Shown here one piece after another: positions 43,570-54,884 of a stretch of DNA of 64,000 nt; the first letter of the stretch is position 1; each line of letters opens with the position of its first letter. Source of the stretch: Aselliscus stoliczkanus. Taxonomy: Eukaryota; Chordata; Mammalia; Chiroptera; Hipposideridae. The notes under the pieces were generated by a model that saw only the letters and a list, made by a program, of their open reading frames with translations, was not told the origin of the DNA and made no database searches. A program made the position numbers and the translations under genes. The stretch spans positions 82,602,687-82,666,686 of the forward strand of contig CM066732.1 in the NCBI GenBank assembly GCA_033961575.1, read 5' to 3'.

Positions 43570-44700
43570 GATAAATTCTTTTATTTCTAAAAAAAAAGAA
43601 TAATTTTATTTTTGATTTAAATTTTATGAATTTTGTTAATTATTTACAGTCATAAAGCCATGACCACAGTCAAGATACAAACTATTTCATCAACCTAAAA
43701 AATATTCCTCTGGCTGCCCTTTAGAGTCAACCTCTTCTACTACATGAGCTCATGGCAAACATTGAGGTTTTCTTTTCCTATAATTTACCTTTGAAGAATG
43801 CCATACAGATAGAATCATACTGCATGTAACTTTTTCTAGTTGGCTTCTGTCACTTAGCATATGCATTTGAGATTCATTCATGTTGTGTGTATCATTAGTC
43901 TGCTCATTTTTTATTGCTCAGTAATATTCCATTTTATAGATCTGTCACAATTCACTAGTTGAACAACATTTAGGTTTTCCCAATTTTTGACAATAATAAA
44001 TGAGACCATTATAAAAATTTACATACAGGTTTCTGTGTCACCCTATGTTTTCATTTCTCTTGAATTAATACCTAGGAACAGAACTATTGAGTCATATAAT
44101 AAGATTATGTTTAACTTTATAAGAAACCTCCAGACTTGTTTTCTAAAATAGCTATATTTTTATTTTCACCAGCAATGCATGAGAGTTCCAGTTGCTCTGC
44201 ATCCTTGCAAGACTTTAGTATTGTTTTAGCCATTCCAAAAGGCATGTAATGACATCTCGTGGCTTCAATTATTGGGTTGTCAGAAAAGTATTGATGTATT
44301 TTTTCTGTTTTTCATTGCAAAAATGCATCACGACTTTTCTGACAACCCAATAGAATTTGACCAGTCACTACTGACTTTGAGCATCTTATTAATGAGTTTA
44401 TTTGTCATCTATGTATTCTTTGGTAAAATGTATGTCAAGTCCTTTACCCATTTTTTTGTTTGGTTGTTTGTTTTCTTGTAAGTATTCTTATTAAGTATTC
44501 CTTATGAAATATCTCAGATTCTTTATATACTATGGATACAAGTCTTTTGTGACATGTGTTTTGCACCTATATTCTCCCAGTATATGCTTGTCTTTTCATG
44601 TTCCTCAAGTGTGTTCACTGAGAATTCTATTTATAAAATCAAATTTATCAAAATTTTCTTTTGTATCTTTTTGTTGTTATATTCATGCAATCATGTAAAT
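43570..44700 (-). repeat. LINE-1 3' region, minus strand, cut by a mariner MITE
   Basis: Reverse-complement L1 landmarks in order: 'gaatcatactgcatgtaac', 'tcacttagcatatgcattt', 'attgctcagtaatattccat', 'tgaacaacatttaggttttcc', 'taatacctaggaacagaact', 'ccagcaatgcatgagagttc', 'ttggtaaaatgtatgtcaag' + 'tcctttaccca', 'tctttatatactatggatac'. This is the L1 ORF2 end and 3' UTR without any open frame; ORFs at 44504-44763 are antisense. A 79-bp MITE sits at 44272-44350. Confidence 0.8.
44272..44350. mobile_element. 79-bp mariner-type MITE
   Basis: Ends 'ttgggttgtcagaaaagt' (44272-44289) and its exact complement 'acttttctgacaacccaa' (44333-44350); the imperfect inverted repeats extend about 31 bp each, leaving only a short loop. 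TA is duplicated on both sides (44270-44271, 44351-44352). Size and layout match mariner-derived MITEs such as human MADE1, though the ends are of a different subfamily. Its L1 host sequence resumes on both sides, which fixes the insertion point. Confidence 0.93.
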
Positions 44701-44704
44701 ATAT

Positions 44705-45990
44705 ATTTTAGCATGAAATCCATTGAGAAATGGGGCTTCCCAGGCCCTCAAATAATCTCCTAATTATTGGTACAAAGTGTTATGAAAAAGTCCAAGTGCC
44801 TACCTGAGAGTGAAATTTTCATCATTATAGATGATTGCTAGAGGAATGTTCTATCGATATTTTCATGTCTCAAGTCTAACAGAGCAAACCACATGTCATA
44901 AATGAGATTTAGTGTAAAGAAGAAAAAATTATAAACTGGGCATATTCTTTGAAAAGTATATCAATCTGCTCATTTAAATCCAATAAATGTATCTAAGTGA
45001 ACATGATTTAAAACCATTCAATACATAAATATATATGTCAGTGCATATATAAGATACTATTTTAATAGGCTAACCCAGAAAAAAACAAGCTTAAAGCCTA
45101 CAATTACTATTTTTCAAGGTGTGTTTTCTGCAAAATCAGTAATTTTGTGATCCATTTAAATATAACAGATTTCAGGTATAAAGAGAATATTGATTTTTTT
45201 CCAAGAAATTTGAAACTTTAGAGCTGTTAGAGAATTAAGAGTCATTTAATCAGTTGCTTTTATTTTAATGACAAGCTGTAAGGCATACAGGAATATAAGT
45301 AATTTATTGAAGTTTGAAAAAAATCTAATCAATTAGTGACAAATATAAGATAAAAACTAGATCTCTTCCCTCTTTTCCCACCAATTCTTGATATTTGTCT
45401 CTCAGTGCAGTCAAGTAAAAGAGAGTGAGGGTACAGTGTGATAAGAGAGGGTTAGCTCAGACTAAATAATGTTTTCTAAGCAACAGATATTTTGAAAGGG
45501 CAGTGTAGAACCAGAGGGCTCCAGGCCAAAGGAGAGGACAAGAGGAAGAATCACTATAATTAGGAAAACATGTGAAAGGGAAAGAAGGGGTTAATTTCCT
45601 TGCCATTTGCTTCAGAATTAATGGTCAATCTTTTTTATTTATTTATGTGCATATTCACTTTTTTATTTATTTATGTGCATAAACCATTCTGGTTTAACTT
45701 ACTAAAGCCATTATATATGTTCATGTGAGGAAAAATATTAAACAGTACATAAAAATCAAATACAGAGGGAAATATAATTGTCTCTTACCCTTCTTTCCAG
45801 GAGCCAATAGAGAAAACATTTATATTTTATTAATTCTATTTGCTTCTATTATCAATTTAAATGATATAACTATTTCTTAATTTATCATAAATAGGCAGTT
45901 ATATATTGATTTCATGCTGTAATTGATGACATATGCAATTAGAATACCTTCTGACTCCCATCCTTCCATTTTGGGATTAATATTTATATC
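44705..45990. other. Unassigned DNA
   Basis: No family or gene recognised apart from the 28-bp tandem duplication at 45630-45681. Confidence 0.45.
45630..45681. repeat. 28-bp-period tandem duplication
   Basis: 'cttttttatttatttatgtg' + 'cata' occurs exactly at 45630-45653 and 45658-45681, separated by 'ttca'. Confidence 0.9.
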
Positions 45991-45998
45991 ATAAAGCA

Positions 45999-46217
45999 CA
46001 GTGGTTCTAGACAAGGGCGATTTAACTCTTGGGGAATGTTTGGCAAGTCTGGAGACATTTTTGGTTACAACAATTGGGAAGGGAGGGTGTGCTACTAGCA
46101 TTTAATGGGTAGAGACCAAGGATGCTGTTAAACATCCTACAATGCATAGAACAGCCTTTCACAACAAAGAATCATCCCATCCAAACAAATCGACAGTGCT
46201 ACTGTTGAGAAATCTTG
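45999..46217 (+). mobile_element. MER5A hAT-Charlie MITE, complete
   Basis: Matches MER5A along its whole length: 'cagtggttcta', 'ggggaatgtttggcaagtct' + 'ggagacatttttggttaca', 'ggtgtgctactagcatttaa', 'gggtagagaccaaggatgct', 'gttaaacatcctacaatgca', 'gaacagcctttcacaacaaa' + 'gaatcatcc', end 'tgttgagaaatcttg'. A eutherian-wide non-autonomous hAT element. The 8-bp target duplication is no longer clear. Confidence 0.92.
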
Positions 46218-46495
46218 CAATAGAATTTGCCTATATGACTTTAGACAATGTATTTAAAATAATCTTGACAGCGATATTGGATATAACTGACTCCTTACTA
46301 TGAAAAGTGAAATAATTTAAAACTGTATTCTTTCTCCACTTATCTACCTTAAATTTTTATTTGTTTTATTAATTTTAATTGTGATTTACAAAATTATCAT
46401 TCTTTATTTTTTGAATTGTCATGTCAATTAATTATTTGTCAAATAATTTTAAGAATTCTGACCCATTATATACAATTTAGAATACTGTACAAGTA

Positions 46496-46855
46496 TAGTC
46501 TTCCATTGGTATCTGTTGGGGATTGATTCCAGGATGCCCCACAGATACCAAAATCCACAGATGCTCAAGTTCCTTATATAAAATGGTGTAGTGTATTCGC
46601 ATATAATGTACACACATCCTCCCATATGCCTTAAATCATCTCAAGATTGTTTATAATACCTAATACAATGTAAATGCTCTGTAATAGTTGTTATAGTGAA
46701 TTGTTGACAAGAAAAAAATGTCTGTATATGTTCAGTATAAATGCAATCACTGTAGGCCTAACTATATAGTACACATGAATAACAGCATAACATTTTTTTG
46801 ATCTATGCTTAGTTGAATCCATGGATATGAACCTGTAGATATGGAGAGTTGACTA
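46496..46855 (-). mobile_element. MER2 (pogo/Tigger-type MITE), complete
   Basis: 'ggtatctgttggggattgat' + 'tccaggatgccccacagataccaaaatcc', 'gatgctcaagttccttatat', 'taatacctaatacaatgtaa', 'aagaaaaaaatgtctgtata', and the end 'ttgaatccatggatatgaac' + 'ctgtagatatggagagttgact' follow MER2 in reverse orientation. TA flanks both ends. Non-autonomous relative of Tigger DNA transposons, old and shared by eutherians. Confidence 0.9.
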
Positions 46856-46859
46856 TATT

Positions 46860-47985
46860 CACAACAATAATATTGCTTCAGACAAAGACCATCAATAGAT
46901 GTTAAAACCATTGGGCTAAAGGTTATGGGGAACAAGATATTCAGAAAGACCAAAAACAGAAATATAAAAAGGCAAGGGTACTGATCTAGGTTAAAGATGA
47001 CCAAAGATACATTATTACCAGATACAGTGGGTGAGCCTTGACTGTATCTGTCAGAGCTATAAAAAACATTATCTTTTGAGCATAGCATAAAATGAATGTG
47101 AAATATGAGTATGATATAGGCTAAATTTTTTATTTTTGTGGTTATGTAGGAGAATGTCCATGATACACAAGGAACTTATTTTCGTAAGGTTCAACAAGGG
47201 GCTGGGGAGTGTTTGCAGAGAGAGCAAAACAGAACAACTGTGACAAAATGTTAACAGTTGGTGACTTGAGAGAAAAAGAGTATATGATTTATTTAGTCTA
47301 TCATTCTCTCTGCTGTTTGTAGGAAATTTGTCAAAATAAAAAAGCATTTGCAATAATTGCTTATCCTCTGATCAAATCTTGATGAAAAAAATCTCATTTT
47401 TTCAAAAGTGAATTTTATGTAGTAGTATGATGGTTGATACGTAAAAATTAGGTCTCTTGGTGTGGGGAGAGATAAGCTCTTATTTGAAGCATTTGTCCTG
47501 TTCTGTGGTGTAAATATTTTTACCATGGTCAATTTTGAGCACTGAACACAGACTTGGAAAGAGATGCCCAGTACTATACATACCATTATACTATAGTTTT
47601 TTCATCCTACAAATATAAATAACTCAAAGCATAAATAATAGTAAAGTGTAGTACAATAACAGAAAGTAATACATTTTGGCATTCACTGCCTCCGTTTTTA
47701 ATATAATTTATTTAAATGTTTTATATTATAACATTTTTAATAACAGCTGTATTTAAAACCTTCTTGTAAAATTCCTAAAAACTTAACAATTGGTTCTCAA
47801 GAGGCCAGAGAAGCCAACTCCAGCATACCCCTGGTCCTATGCCTTGGGAAGATTCCCAGAGGGGAAAAGGGAACCTGGGAGCGAAAAAAGTGAAGGTTAT
47901 ACTACCTGCATCAGAGTTAATCGTCAAGAGTAAAAAAAAAAAAAAAATGACCATAAAAGAAAGGCGGCTCTCCTTAACCTCTCAG
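46860..47985. other. Unassigned DNA
   Basis: Three overlapping minus-strand frames (46762-47088, 47069-47353, 47293-47586; 94-108 codons) attract attention but have no shared domain or splice logic and are in different frames. A run at 47932-47947. Confidence 0.5.
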
Positions 47986-47989
47986 GAGT

Positions 47990-48095
47990 AAAATTCTATA
48001 TAATATATTACATGATTTATGTGTCAAGTACAATTCTAGATGCTGGAGTTACAGCAGTGAACAAGATAAATGAAACTCTTTCTCTTATGAACTGC
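47990..48095 (-). repeat. Short L2 fragment, minus strand
   Basis: 'gtacaattctagatgctggag' and 'ttacagcagtgaacaagata' are the reverse L2 phrase 'ctgttctaggcactgggg atacagcagtgaacaaaacag'. Confidence 0.6.
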
Positions 48096-48219
48096 TTTTT
48101 GTTACCCCATGACCCTTGCTTTTAATTTGTTGACTCAGCACTAGGAGCTTCTCCTTTACTCCTTTGGACAAAACCATGTTTATTCTTGAGATATAGCTTT
48201 TCTATTCTGATTTCTTTTT

Positions 48220-48405
48220 GTTTTTTAATTAAAAGTTAGTGGAGTGACAATGGATACTAAAATTACATAGGTTTCAAGTGTACAGTTCTGTAATATATCA
48301 TCTATATATCACATTGGGTAGGCGATATAGTAAAAGAGGGTAAAGGGGGTCAAATATATGGTCATGGAAGGAGAATTGACTCTGGGTGCTGAACACACAA
48401 TGTGA
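48220..48405 (-). mobile_element. 5'-truncated LINE 3' end with 17-bp target duplication
   Basis: A 186-bp minus-strand piece: reading right to left it ends 'gtacacttgaaacctatgta' + 'attttagta...' and an A-rich tail (T run 48220-48226). Perfect 17-bp duplication 'tattctgatttcttttt' at 48203-48219 and 48406-48422. Clear footprint of L1-type target-primed insertion; L1 family likely from the tail wording. Confidence 0.85.
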
Positions 48406-48424
48406 TATTCTGATTTCTTTTTTA

Positions 48425-51085
48425 AAAATTATTGTATTCATTCTCCTTTTTCCTGGGAATTCTCAAATTTTCCAGTCTTCTCACTTATTCCCTTTCTTGT
48501 TTCTCATTACTAATTTGCTTTTGTAGGTTTGTTCTTAGCACTCAAAACAGACTTTGAAAGAGTTGCAAATACATTTTCAGTCTATCATCTTAAGCCAGAA
48601 GACATTATCTGATAATTTCCAAAAAGATTGTTTCAGTAGATTATCTAAATAAAATGATTTAGAGAAGTTCTGTTCCTTTCTGAAAGTACAGGAACAGTCT
48701 GCAAGATCTCTTTAGCGGCCTTATAGATCAACATATCTATTTTTGAATTGGTAAGAATAAAAGAAATATAACACCAGAGTGAAAAGATAATTGGAATATA
48801 ATTGAGTATAATTATTCCATAGCTTCTCTCTAGTTGTCCAAAATACTCATATATTTTTGTTACATAATTGGTTCGAGGTATTCAATTTTCCACTCATGTA
48901 CTGAAAACTTCAATAAATATAAAAGTACAGCTAGCTTTGGTCCTGATATCAGTCCAGTAGGGAACTTTATCTGTTTTTAAGCTTTTTATAAAATTAATAT
49001 ATTTTTATATTTATGTTTATATCATTATATGTTGTATATTTGTAGTTTTCATACATACTTCAACTGGGTGAATTTTTACTTACTAGTCAATAGAAACTCT
49101 ACATGCTAAAACTTAAGTTGGCTTAGAAAATACTTAGTTAAAACTACTTAGAATTTTAACTATATAATGATTTCATCATTTATCTCAGAATGCTGTGGTA
49201 GGTTAAACCTGCTATTACAATAAAAAGGCAAGATAGTGCTTAATTCCTTTTATAGGTATTGTTGAAATTCTTTAGTCTACTTAGATTAGAGTAAAATTTC
49301 AACTGAGATCCATCAAAGCATAAATTTTGTTTGGTTAAAACGCTTACATACTGACAATTAAGTATTAAAAATGTTAATTCTTTCACATCTCATTCTAAAT
49401 AGATCAAAGTGACTGTCTGCAATCCATTGATCAAGGAAAACTGGATAAATTATTATTTTACAATTTCTTCCCATTTTTAATCTCTCCATTGTCCACTGTA
49501 AATTTTAAATCACTGTTTATGATCACAGCAAAGATTTCAGCCCTACTTCTTTTACATTTTATCCACAATGGTGACGTTTTCAGATCAAGATGCCCGAATG
49601 TAAATCAATATCCTATTAGAGAAAGTCTGTATTTGTGTTTAAAGTGTACATAGTATAAGCTGCTGTAAATGTTTTTTCTAGGTCTCTTCTTAAAAAGTTG
49701 GTTAAACAAATAAAATCAAGAAATAAACCAAAATACTCTCTGTAACTATTTATGGATAATACATATCTTTAACGTATTTTGACTTTATACTGTCAACAAA
49801 GATGCACTCTATAACCAGTTCACTTCTCTACTTATTCATTATTTTCTTTTTGTACAATTAGTTCTTATCATCTTGTTCTGAGTAAAGCTGCTGTATAGAG
49901 ACACCTGCTGGGAACTAAATGAACAGAAGAAAACTCAAAGCTGAGCTTTGGAAACAAAAAATGCTTCCCTCTTATATAAATTAAGCAAACTTTCTTCAAA
50001 TAACAGATATCTTTCCAGACACACTTGTCTCTGAAATATATCAAAATCTACCTACATCTGGAGTTTTGCTATTGATCTAAAACTCTCTACTTTAGCATGA
50101 AGTTTCCAGAATCTACATATACAATAGTTTATGAATCAAGAAAGGTACAAAAATTAATTTTAATCAAGTCACTTATTAGATGTTCAAATGTGTTTTTAAA
50201 GAAACTTTAAAAGAAATTATTTACAGAGTGACTAGGACTTTTCTAACTCATAATATATTTACATCTCAATTTTAATTTAACATTTAAATTTTAATTTAAA
50301 ATATTTGCAAGGCAAACATTTATCTGTTGTGGGTTTAATACAAATATTCTAAATTAATGAAAATTGTTTGCTAAAAGTCTGATTACATAAAACTTTGTCA
50401 ATTTCAATATAAATGAGTTTCTAAATTATAACCCAGGTGATTAGAAACATCAGAAATTATATGTAAATAAAGTACAGTGTTTAAAGTGTTTAATAGCAAA
50501 TCATAAAAAAGGTATTTCAACTGTGTTCTAATATCAAGGTCAAGCTTAACATCTTTAGAACTACATTGAGGTACCATGTATTATATGATGATAAAACTTA
50601 ATGATGATATGAGCATATCTAATTTCTTGACTGATTTTAACAATTTCATCTAAGTGCTCTGCTGAATGTTAAATTTAGGGGAGATTATATACAGGTCTTG
50701 AAGTGTAGCCACCACAGCAATTCTCAAGTGATATTCACCATAATTCAGCTGAACATGGACCAGTCATGTGTAGAGAATGGATGACAGCAGGAATTCTAAG
50801 CACCTGCTCTATGCTCCCAACCAGACAGGGAGAACACATTATATGGTGACAAACTGATATCTGGCCTCTAACCATGTGGCAAAGATGCTGACAATTGCTA
50901 AGAGGCCAACCAAAGATGTCATGATTCCAGATGGGGTGAGCACTGTATAATTTCAGAGGTGAAGAAGAGAACACGCCTTGAGAAATCACAGTTACACTTG
51001 CTATTAAATGACCCCAAAACCCACATTGTTCTACTTGGGTCAAACATGCAAACCCATTCCATGATATTTAACAGAATTCTAAAAG
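48425..51085. other. Unassigned DNA, 2.7 kb
   Basis: No repeat or gene that I can name. The 102-codon minus-strand frame at 50735-51043 is the longest; it has no domain I recognise and no exon boundaries. 50700-51060 is less AT-rich and could be an unrecognised old repeat or single-copy DNA. Confidence 0.45.
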
Positions 51086-51089
51086 AGAG

Positions 51090-51330
51090 AAAAGCATACA
51101 GAGTAAGAACAAAACCTCTGAAATCAGACAAGTTCAAATTCAGTCTCCAGGACTAAGAAGCTGATACAATAACCTCAGGCAAGGTCTTTCACCACTTTAA
51201 ATAGCATTTTCCTCATTAGTACAAAGGAGATATTAATAGTACTATTGGGATGATTGACATTAAGTGTATAAAGTGCTTTCTAGAATATCTGGCACATGGT
51301 AACCCTTCAACTAACATTAACATTTTAAAG
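51090..51330 (+). repeat. MIR SINE
   Basis: Near full-length: 'cctctgaaatcagacaagtt' + 'caaattcagtctcc', 'aataacctcaggcaaggtct', 'ttcaccactttaaatagcat' + 'tttcctcattagtac', 'gggatgattgacattaagtg' and tail 'aagtgctttctagaatatct' + 'ggcacatggtaac'. Confidence 0.85.
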
Positions 51331-51334
51331 TTGG

Positions 51335-52153
51335 ATCATTCAGCTACAGGAGAGATTTCACTAAATAACTGTACAGATCATTTCTATTATTTTTGTGAGA
51401 TTATAATAACATTATATTCTTTGGAGAAAGTTGTAGTCAGAATCATAAATGTTTGTCTTGAGAGCATTATCAAATCGGTTGGAAAATCAGTCTGAAGGAT
51501 GAAGATGTATCGCAAAAGATACAGGTAGATCGAATTTTAAAAACTGTAGATTCTGTGTTGTTTCCCAATCAATTTCAGTTAAATTAGCAACCATATTTTA
51601 CAAAAATTTATAAACATACTAGCAAAAAAAAAAACCTATATTAATTATGAGTTATTTACTTAGTTAAAGCTTCAGCCTTGACATCAATATTCGAATGGCT
51701 TCCCTGGGCCTCTAGCCGCTAGCCTACTCACCAGATACTTAGAACAATATTGCATGAGTAGTCATTGAAGTCCAAGGTAAAATATGGAAGAAAATTTTAG
51801 TTGGGATTAGAAAACAACTAGAGACACATCACACTATGAATCACAACAGTATTTGTTGTGAGAGGGACCTAATATTGGAAAATTAAACTATTCATCTAGG
51901 GTGGTTGAGAAAAAAAAAAGCAATACCTGGACAATTGCCAACTGGAGGCCCTATATGACACCAGCAGTATTGATTGTCTACTCTTTTCTAAGGAAACAAA
52001 GCCAGTTTTACAGGGCTTTTTGTTTTGTTTATTTTTGTTTTGCACGTGATTGGAATATAAGCTATTGGATATACAGAGAGGAGGAGCTTGGAAAATTGGG
52101 ACTGTTTCTTTTTATAACACTGACCTTTTTAGTTGGCTTGATGTTCTTCCTAG

Positions 52154-52155
<2 letters not shown>
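51335..52155. other. Unassigned DNA
   Basis: No repeat or gene recognised. The 104-codon frame at 51901-52215 owes its tail (HTHTHT) to the following microsatellite. Confidence 0.45.

Positions 52156-52158
<3 letters not shown>

Positions 52159-52205
<47 letters not shown>
52159..52205. repeat. (AC)n microsatellite
   Basis: 47 bp of perfect AC dinucleotide. Confidence 0.97.
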
Positions 52206-52206
<1 letters not shown>

Positions 52207-52318
52207 TATATATGATCCATCCACCAAGCAACTAATTCCAACTTTTCACTACGTAATGCCAATGTGCATGGTTGATATGCCTTTTTGGGGGCAATAATAT
52301 TATCAAGGCACAATTTAA

Positions 52319-52336
52319 GGTAGGTAGGTAGATAGG

Positions 52337-52384
<48 letters not shown>
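52319..52384. repeat. (TAGG)n/(TAGA)n tetranucleotide microsatellite
   Basis: Two or three TAGG units pass through a mixed zone into about twelve perfect TAGA units. Only 113 bp from the (AC)n tract. Confidence 0.97.
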
Positions 52385-52525
52385 CTCAATAAAAATGAAT
52401 TGATACAGGTTTACCATTAGGTATTATTTTGATTGTGTGTGAAAATAAAAGATGGAGAAGGGATAATTGTGATGAAAATCCAGAAGGAGCATAAACCAGA
52501 ATTAAAGTTTAAGAAAAGTTTAACA

Positions 52526-52932
52526 CAGGCCGGCCGAGTGGCACATTGGTTAAGAGCTGGCTTGGGACACCAGCAGTCCTGGTTCGGATCCTACATATGA
52601 GGGCCAGTGACGCTGCCCTTTACAGCTAACAACAGCTCCACCTGGAGCTGGGCTGCGAGCCCTGGCGACGGTGTAGGCTGCAGACCCTGCTGCAGTGGGC
52701 TGCCATAGGCTGCCGTGAGTGGTCAGCAGCCAGCATGAGCAGCAGGCAGCCAGCGTGAGCTGCCAATAGCCGCCGTGAGCTATCCAGAGGCAGGCGACCA
52801 ATCTGCCTCGATGAGCGCAATGATGATACCAACATGAGCCAGTGAAGCAACATCCTCTGCAACTACACTGAAGAACAAAAAAACAGCAACTTGTCTGTTC
52901 CCCTACCCCAATAAAATCTTTTTTAAAAAAAG
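52526..52932 (+). mobile_element. tRNA-derived SINE, long composite form
   Basis: Same tRNA-like head as the short forms ('ggccggccgagtggcacatt', B-box 'ggttcggatcc', 'gagggccagtgacgctgccc') followed by about 300 bp of GC-rich body with reiterated 'gctgcc' and 'gtgagc' phrases (52660-52800), and the 3' end 'tgttcccctaccccaata' + 'aaatctttt' with an A tail. Near 10-bp target duplication 'aagtttaaca' at 52516-52525 and 52933-52942. The 3' end wording is what I recall from rhinolophoid bat SINEs. Minus-strand ORFs at 52550-52862 are readings of it. Confidence 0.92.
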
Positions 52933-52944
52933 AAGTTTAACAGG

Positions 52945-54075
52945 AAAATATCGGCTTGGAAAACTTTATAAAAATATTATATTTGGCCAATTATATTTTT
53001 CTTAAGAAGTAGAGAGCAAATTATAAAATTATAATTTAGTGTTCTGCTTATATTACTTTAACTAAGCAACTTCTCCTGCATGTGCCATACATTGTGGACG
53101 CAGATATAAGCAAGACTAAACTCATTATTGTCCCCTGAAGACAGCATGAATATAAATCAGTTGAAATAGAAGGCTCAGGATAATTTTTGGGTTGGTAATA
53201 AAATTGATGGTGCTTAAATTGCTCACTTCTAATGCATATTTTACAAGTCTCAGAGGAAACCTCTGAACTTACATATTTTTCCCCTTTCCTCATTACTGTA
53301 TTTGATGCACCTTCAAACTCTGTAAGATGAATTTAATACTTTGTGTGTAGCACTGAAAGCAACTATTTGAGAAAATCTGAAGGTGTTATAGAACAGTTTC
53401 TATTTACAACAGTCCAGTTTGGATTGCTGAATGGTAAAACTAAGGATAAGTGTGTCCGAAGTCATACGGGTTTAACATTGGAAAGAGCTCGGTCTTCTAA
53501 AGTACACTGAAGCGCTAGCTTTCTCTGTAGAGTCTCTCAATCAAATGAAAAATGAAGGATTCTTTACTGTCAGCATAAGACCTTTAAACTAGATTTTTCT
53601 ACAGTGGTTACATGCTCATTCTAATTTATTTATATTCTCCTCCTTGTTCTCTGTTCAATGATATGTTCTAGGTGTTACTAAATGATGGTCTATGACCATG
53701 ACAGAGTACTAAGCTTACTGGCCTAGACTGGGGAATATATAACCTTTATTCCATTGTTAATATTTCTAAAGTAGCTTATCAAATCAACCAGAGGAACCAG
53801 ACAAACATTCCATGACAATACAGTGTTCAGGAAAGGTAATAAATTTGAATTCTACTCTAGAATCTTGTTCTTCTTTAGAAGAATATTAATTAATTCAACT
53901 TGTAATGACTGTGATTATATCCCACTAATTTCTATTATGAAAAAATTTCATATGTTTGAGTGATATCAGAATTTAAATCTTGAAATACTTTTATTATAAA
54001 AATATGTACCTTTCAAAAGTGTAGATAAACATTAAACAGACAAGAAAATAGCTGGGTTTTTTTTGAAGAGGGAAG
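52945..54075. other. Unassigned DNA
   Basis: No repeat or gene I can support; the 81-codon minus-strand frame at 53048-53293 has no domain. Confidence 0.45.
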
Positions 54076-54079
54076 GGCC

Positions 54080-54880
54080 TGTTATTTATTTTACCTTAAT
54101 TCTTTTAAGATACTTTTGCTGGGTATAGAAAACTACATTGATAATTTTTTTTTGCCAGAACACTGAGACATCATTTTACTGTCTTCCAGCTTTCATTGAC
54201 ATTCACAAATTGGCTGCTCCTCCTTTAAAGGTAATGTGTAATTTTCCCCCCTTTGGTTGTTTGTACCTGCCTTTCTCAACAATATGCATAGGTGTGAATT
54301 TCTCGTTATTTTTCCTGCCTGAGATCCTCTGGACTTCGATATCTATTCATCATGAACTTTCATCAGTTATGAGATATATTCAGGCAATAAATATTGTTTA
54401 TTGCCATGTTTTCACTGACTTCCCTTTTTGGATAACTGATTACACCTTTCACTCTATCTTCCATGTTTCTTATCCTTTCTCAAGTTTCTTTCTGACCTTT
54501 GTTCTCTGTACTTATTTTGAAATGATCTTTTTATAATCTGTTCTAATTCACTAATTATCTCTTTGTCTATGTCCAGTCCACACTTAAACATGCACATTGA
54601 GTTTTTAAATTTCAATTATTGTACATTTAGGTCAAAACTTTATAATTTATTTTTCTATAAATATTTTCAAACTTTAAAACATCTGTTTAAACATAGTAAT
54701 AACCTCTTGTGAAATAATCTAATTATTTCAGAATTTAAAGATTTATAAGTCTGATTCTGTTATCTGTTGTTTTTGCTGATTTCTAACTCACTGTGCTCAT
54801 TGAAATTTGTTTGTTTTTTTTCTATGATTTTATCATTTTCCTGAAGTGAATTTATTAATGCAAATTACTTAAAGCCAAGG
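54080..54880 (-). repeat. Old LINE-1/HAL1 ORF1 region, minus strand
   Basis: Reverse-strand ORF1 landmarks in order: 'ttttgctgggtatagaaaac' (consensus 'tgctggatatagaattct'), 'cattttactgtcttccagct' + 'ttcattg', 'caatatgcataggtgtgaat', 'actttcatcagttatgagat', 'tgtccagtccacacttaaac' + 'atgcacattgagtttttaaatttcaattattgtacattt'. No frame is intact. The 132-codon plus-strand frame at 54138-54536 is antisense to it. Confidence 0.7.
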
Positions 54881-54884
54881 ATGA

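Noticed and set aside
44272..44481. 69-codon frame starting in the mariner MITE
   Set aside because: Starts on the MITE's terminal repeat and continues antisense through L1; not transposase.
46762..47586. Three overlapping minus-strand frames of 94-108 codons
   Set aside because: They are in different frames, the first begins in the MER2 element, and no donor/acceptor set joins them.
51901..52215. 104-codon frame ending in a His-Thr repeat
   Set aside because: The repeat is the translation of the (AC)n tract; no other support.
54138..54536. 132-codon plus-strand frame with hydrophobic stretches
   Set aside because: It is antisense to an old LINE-1 ORF1 region; F/S/L richness comes from T-rich DNA, not from a membrane protein.
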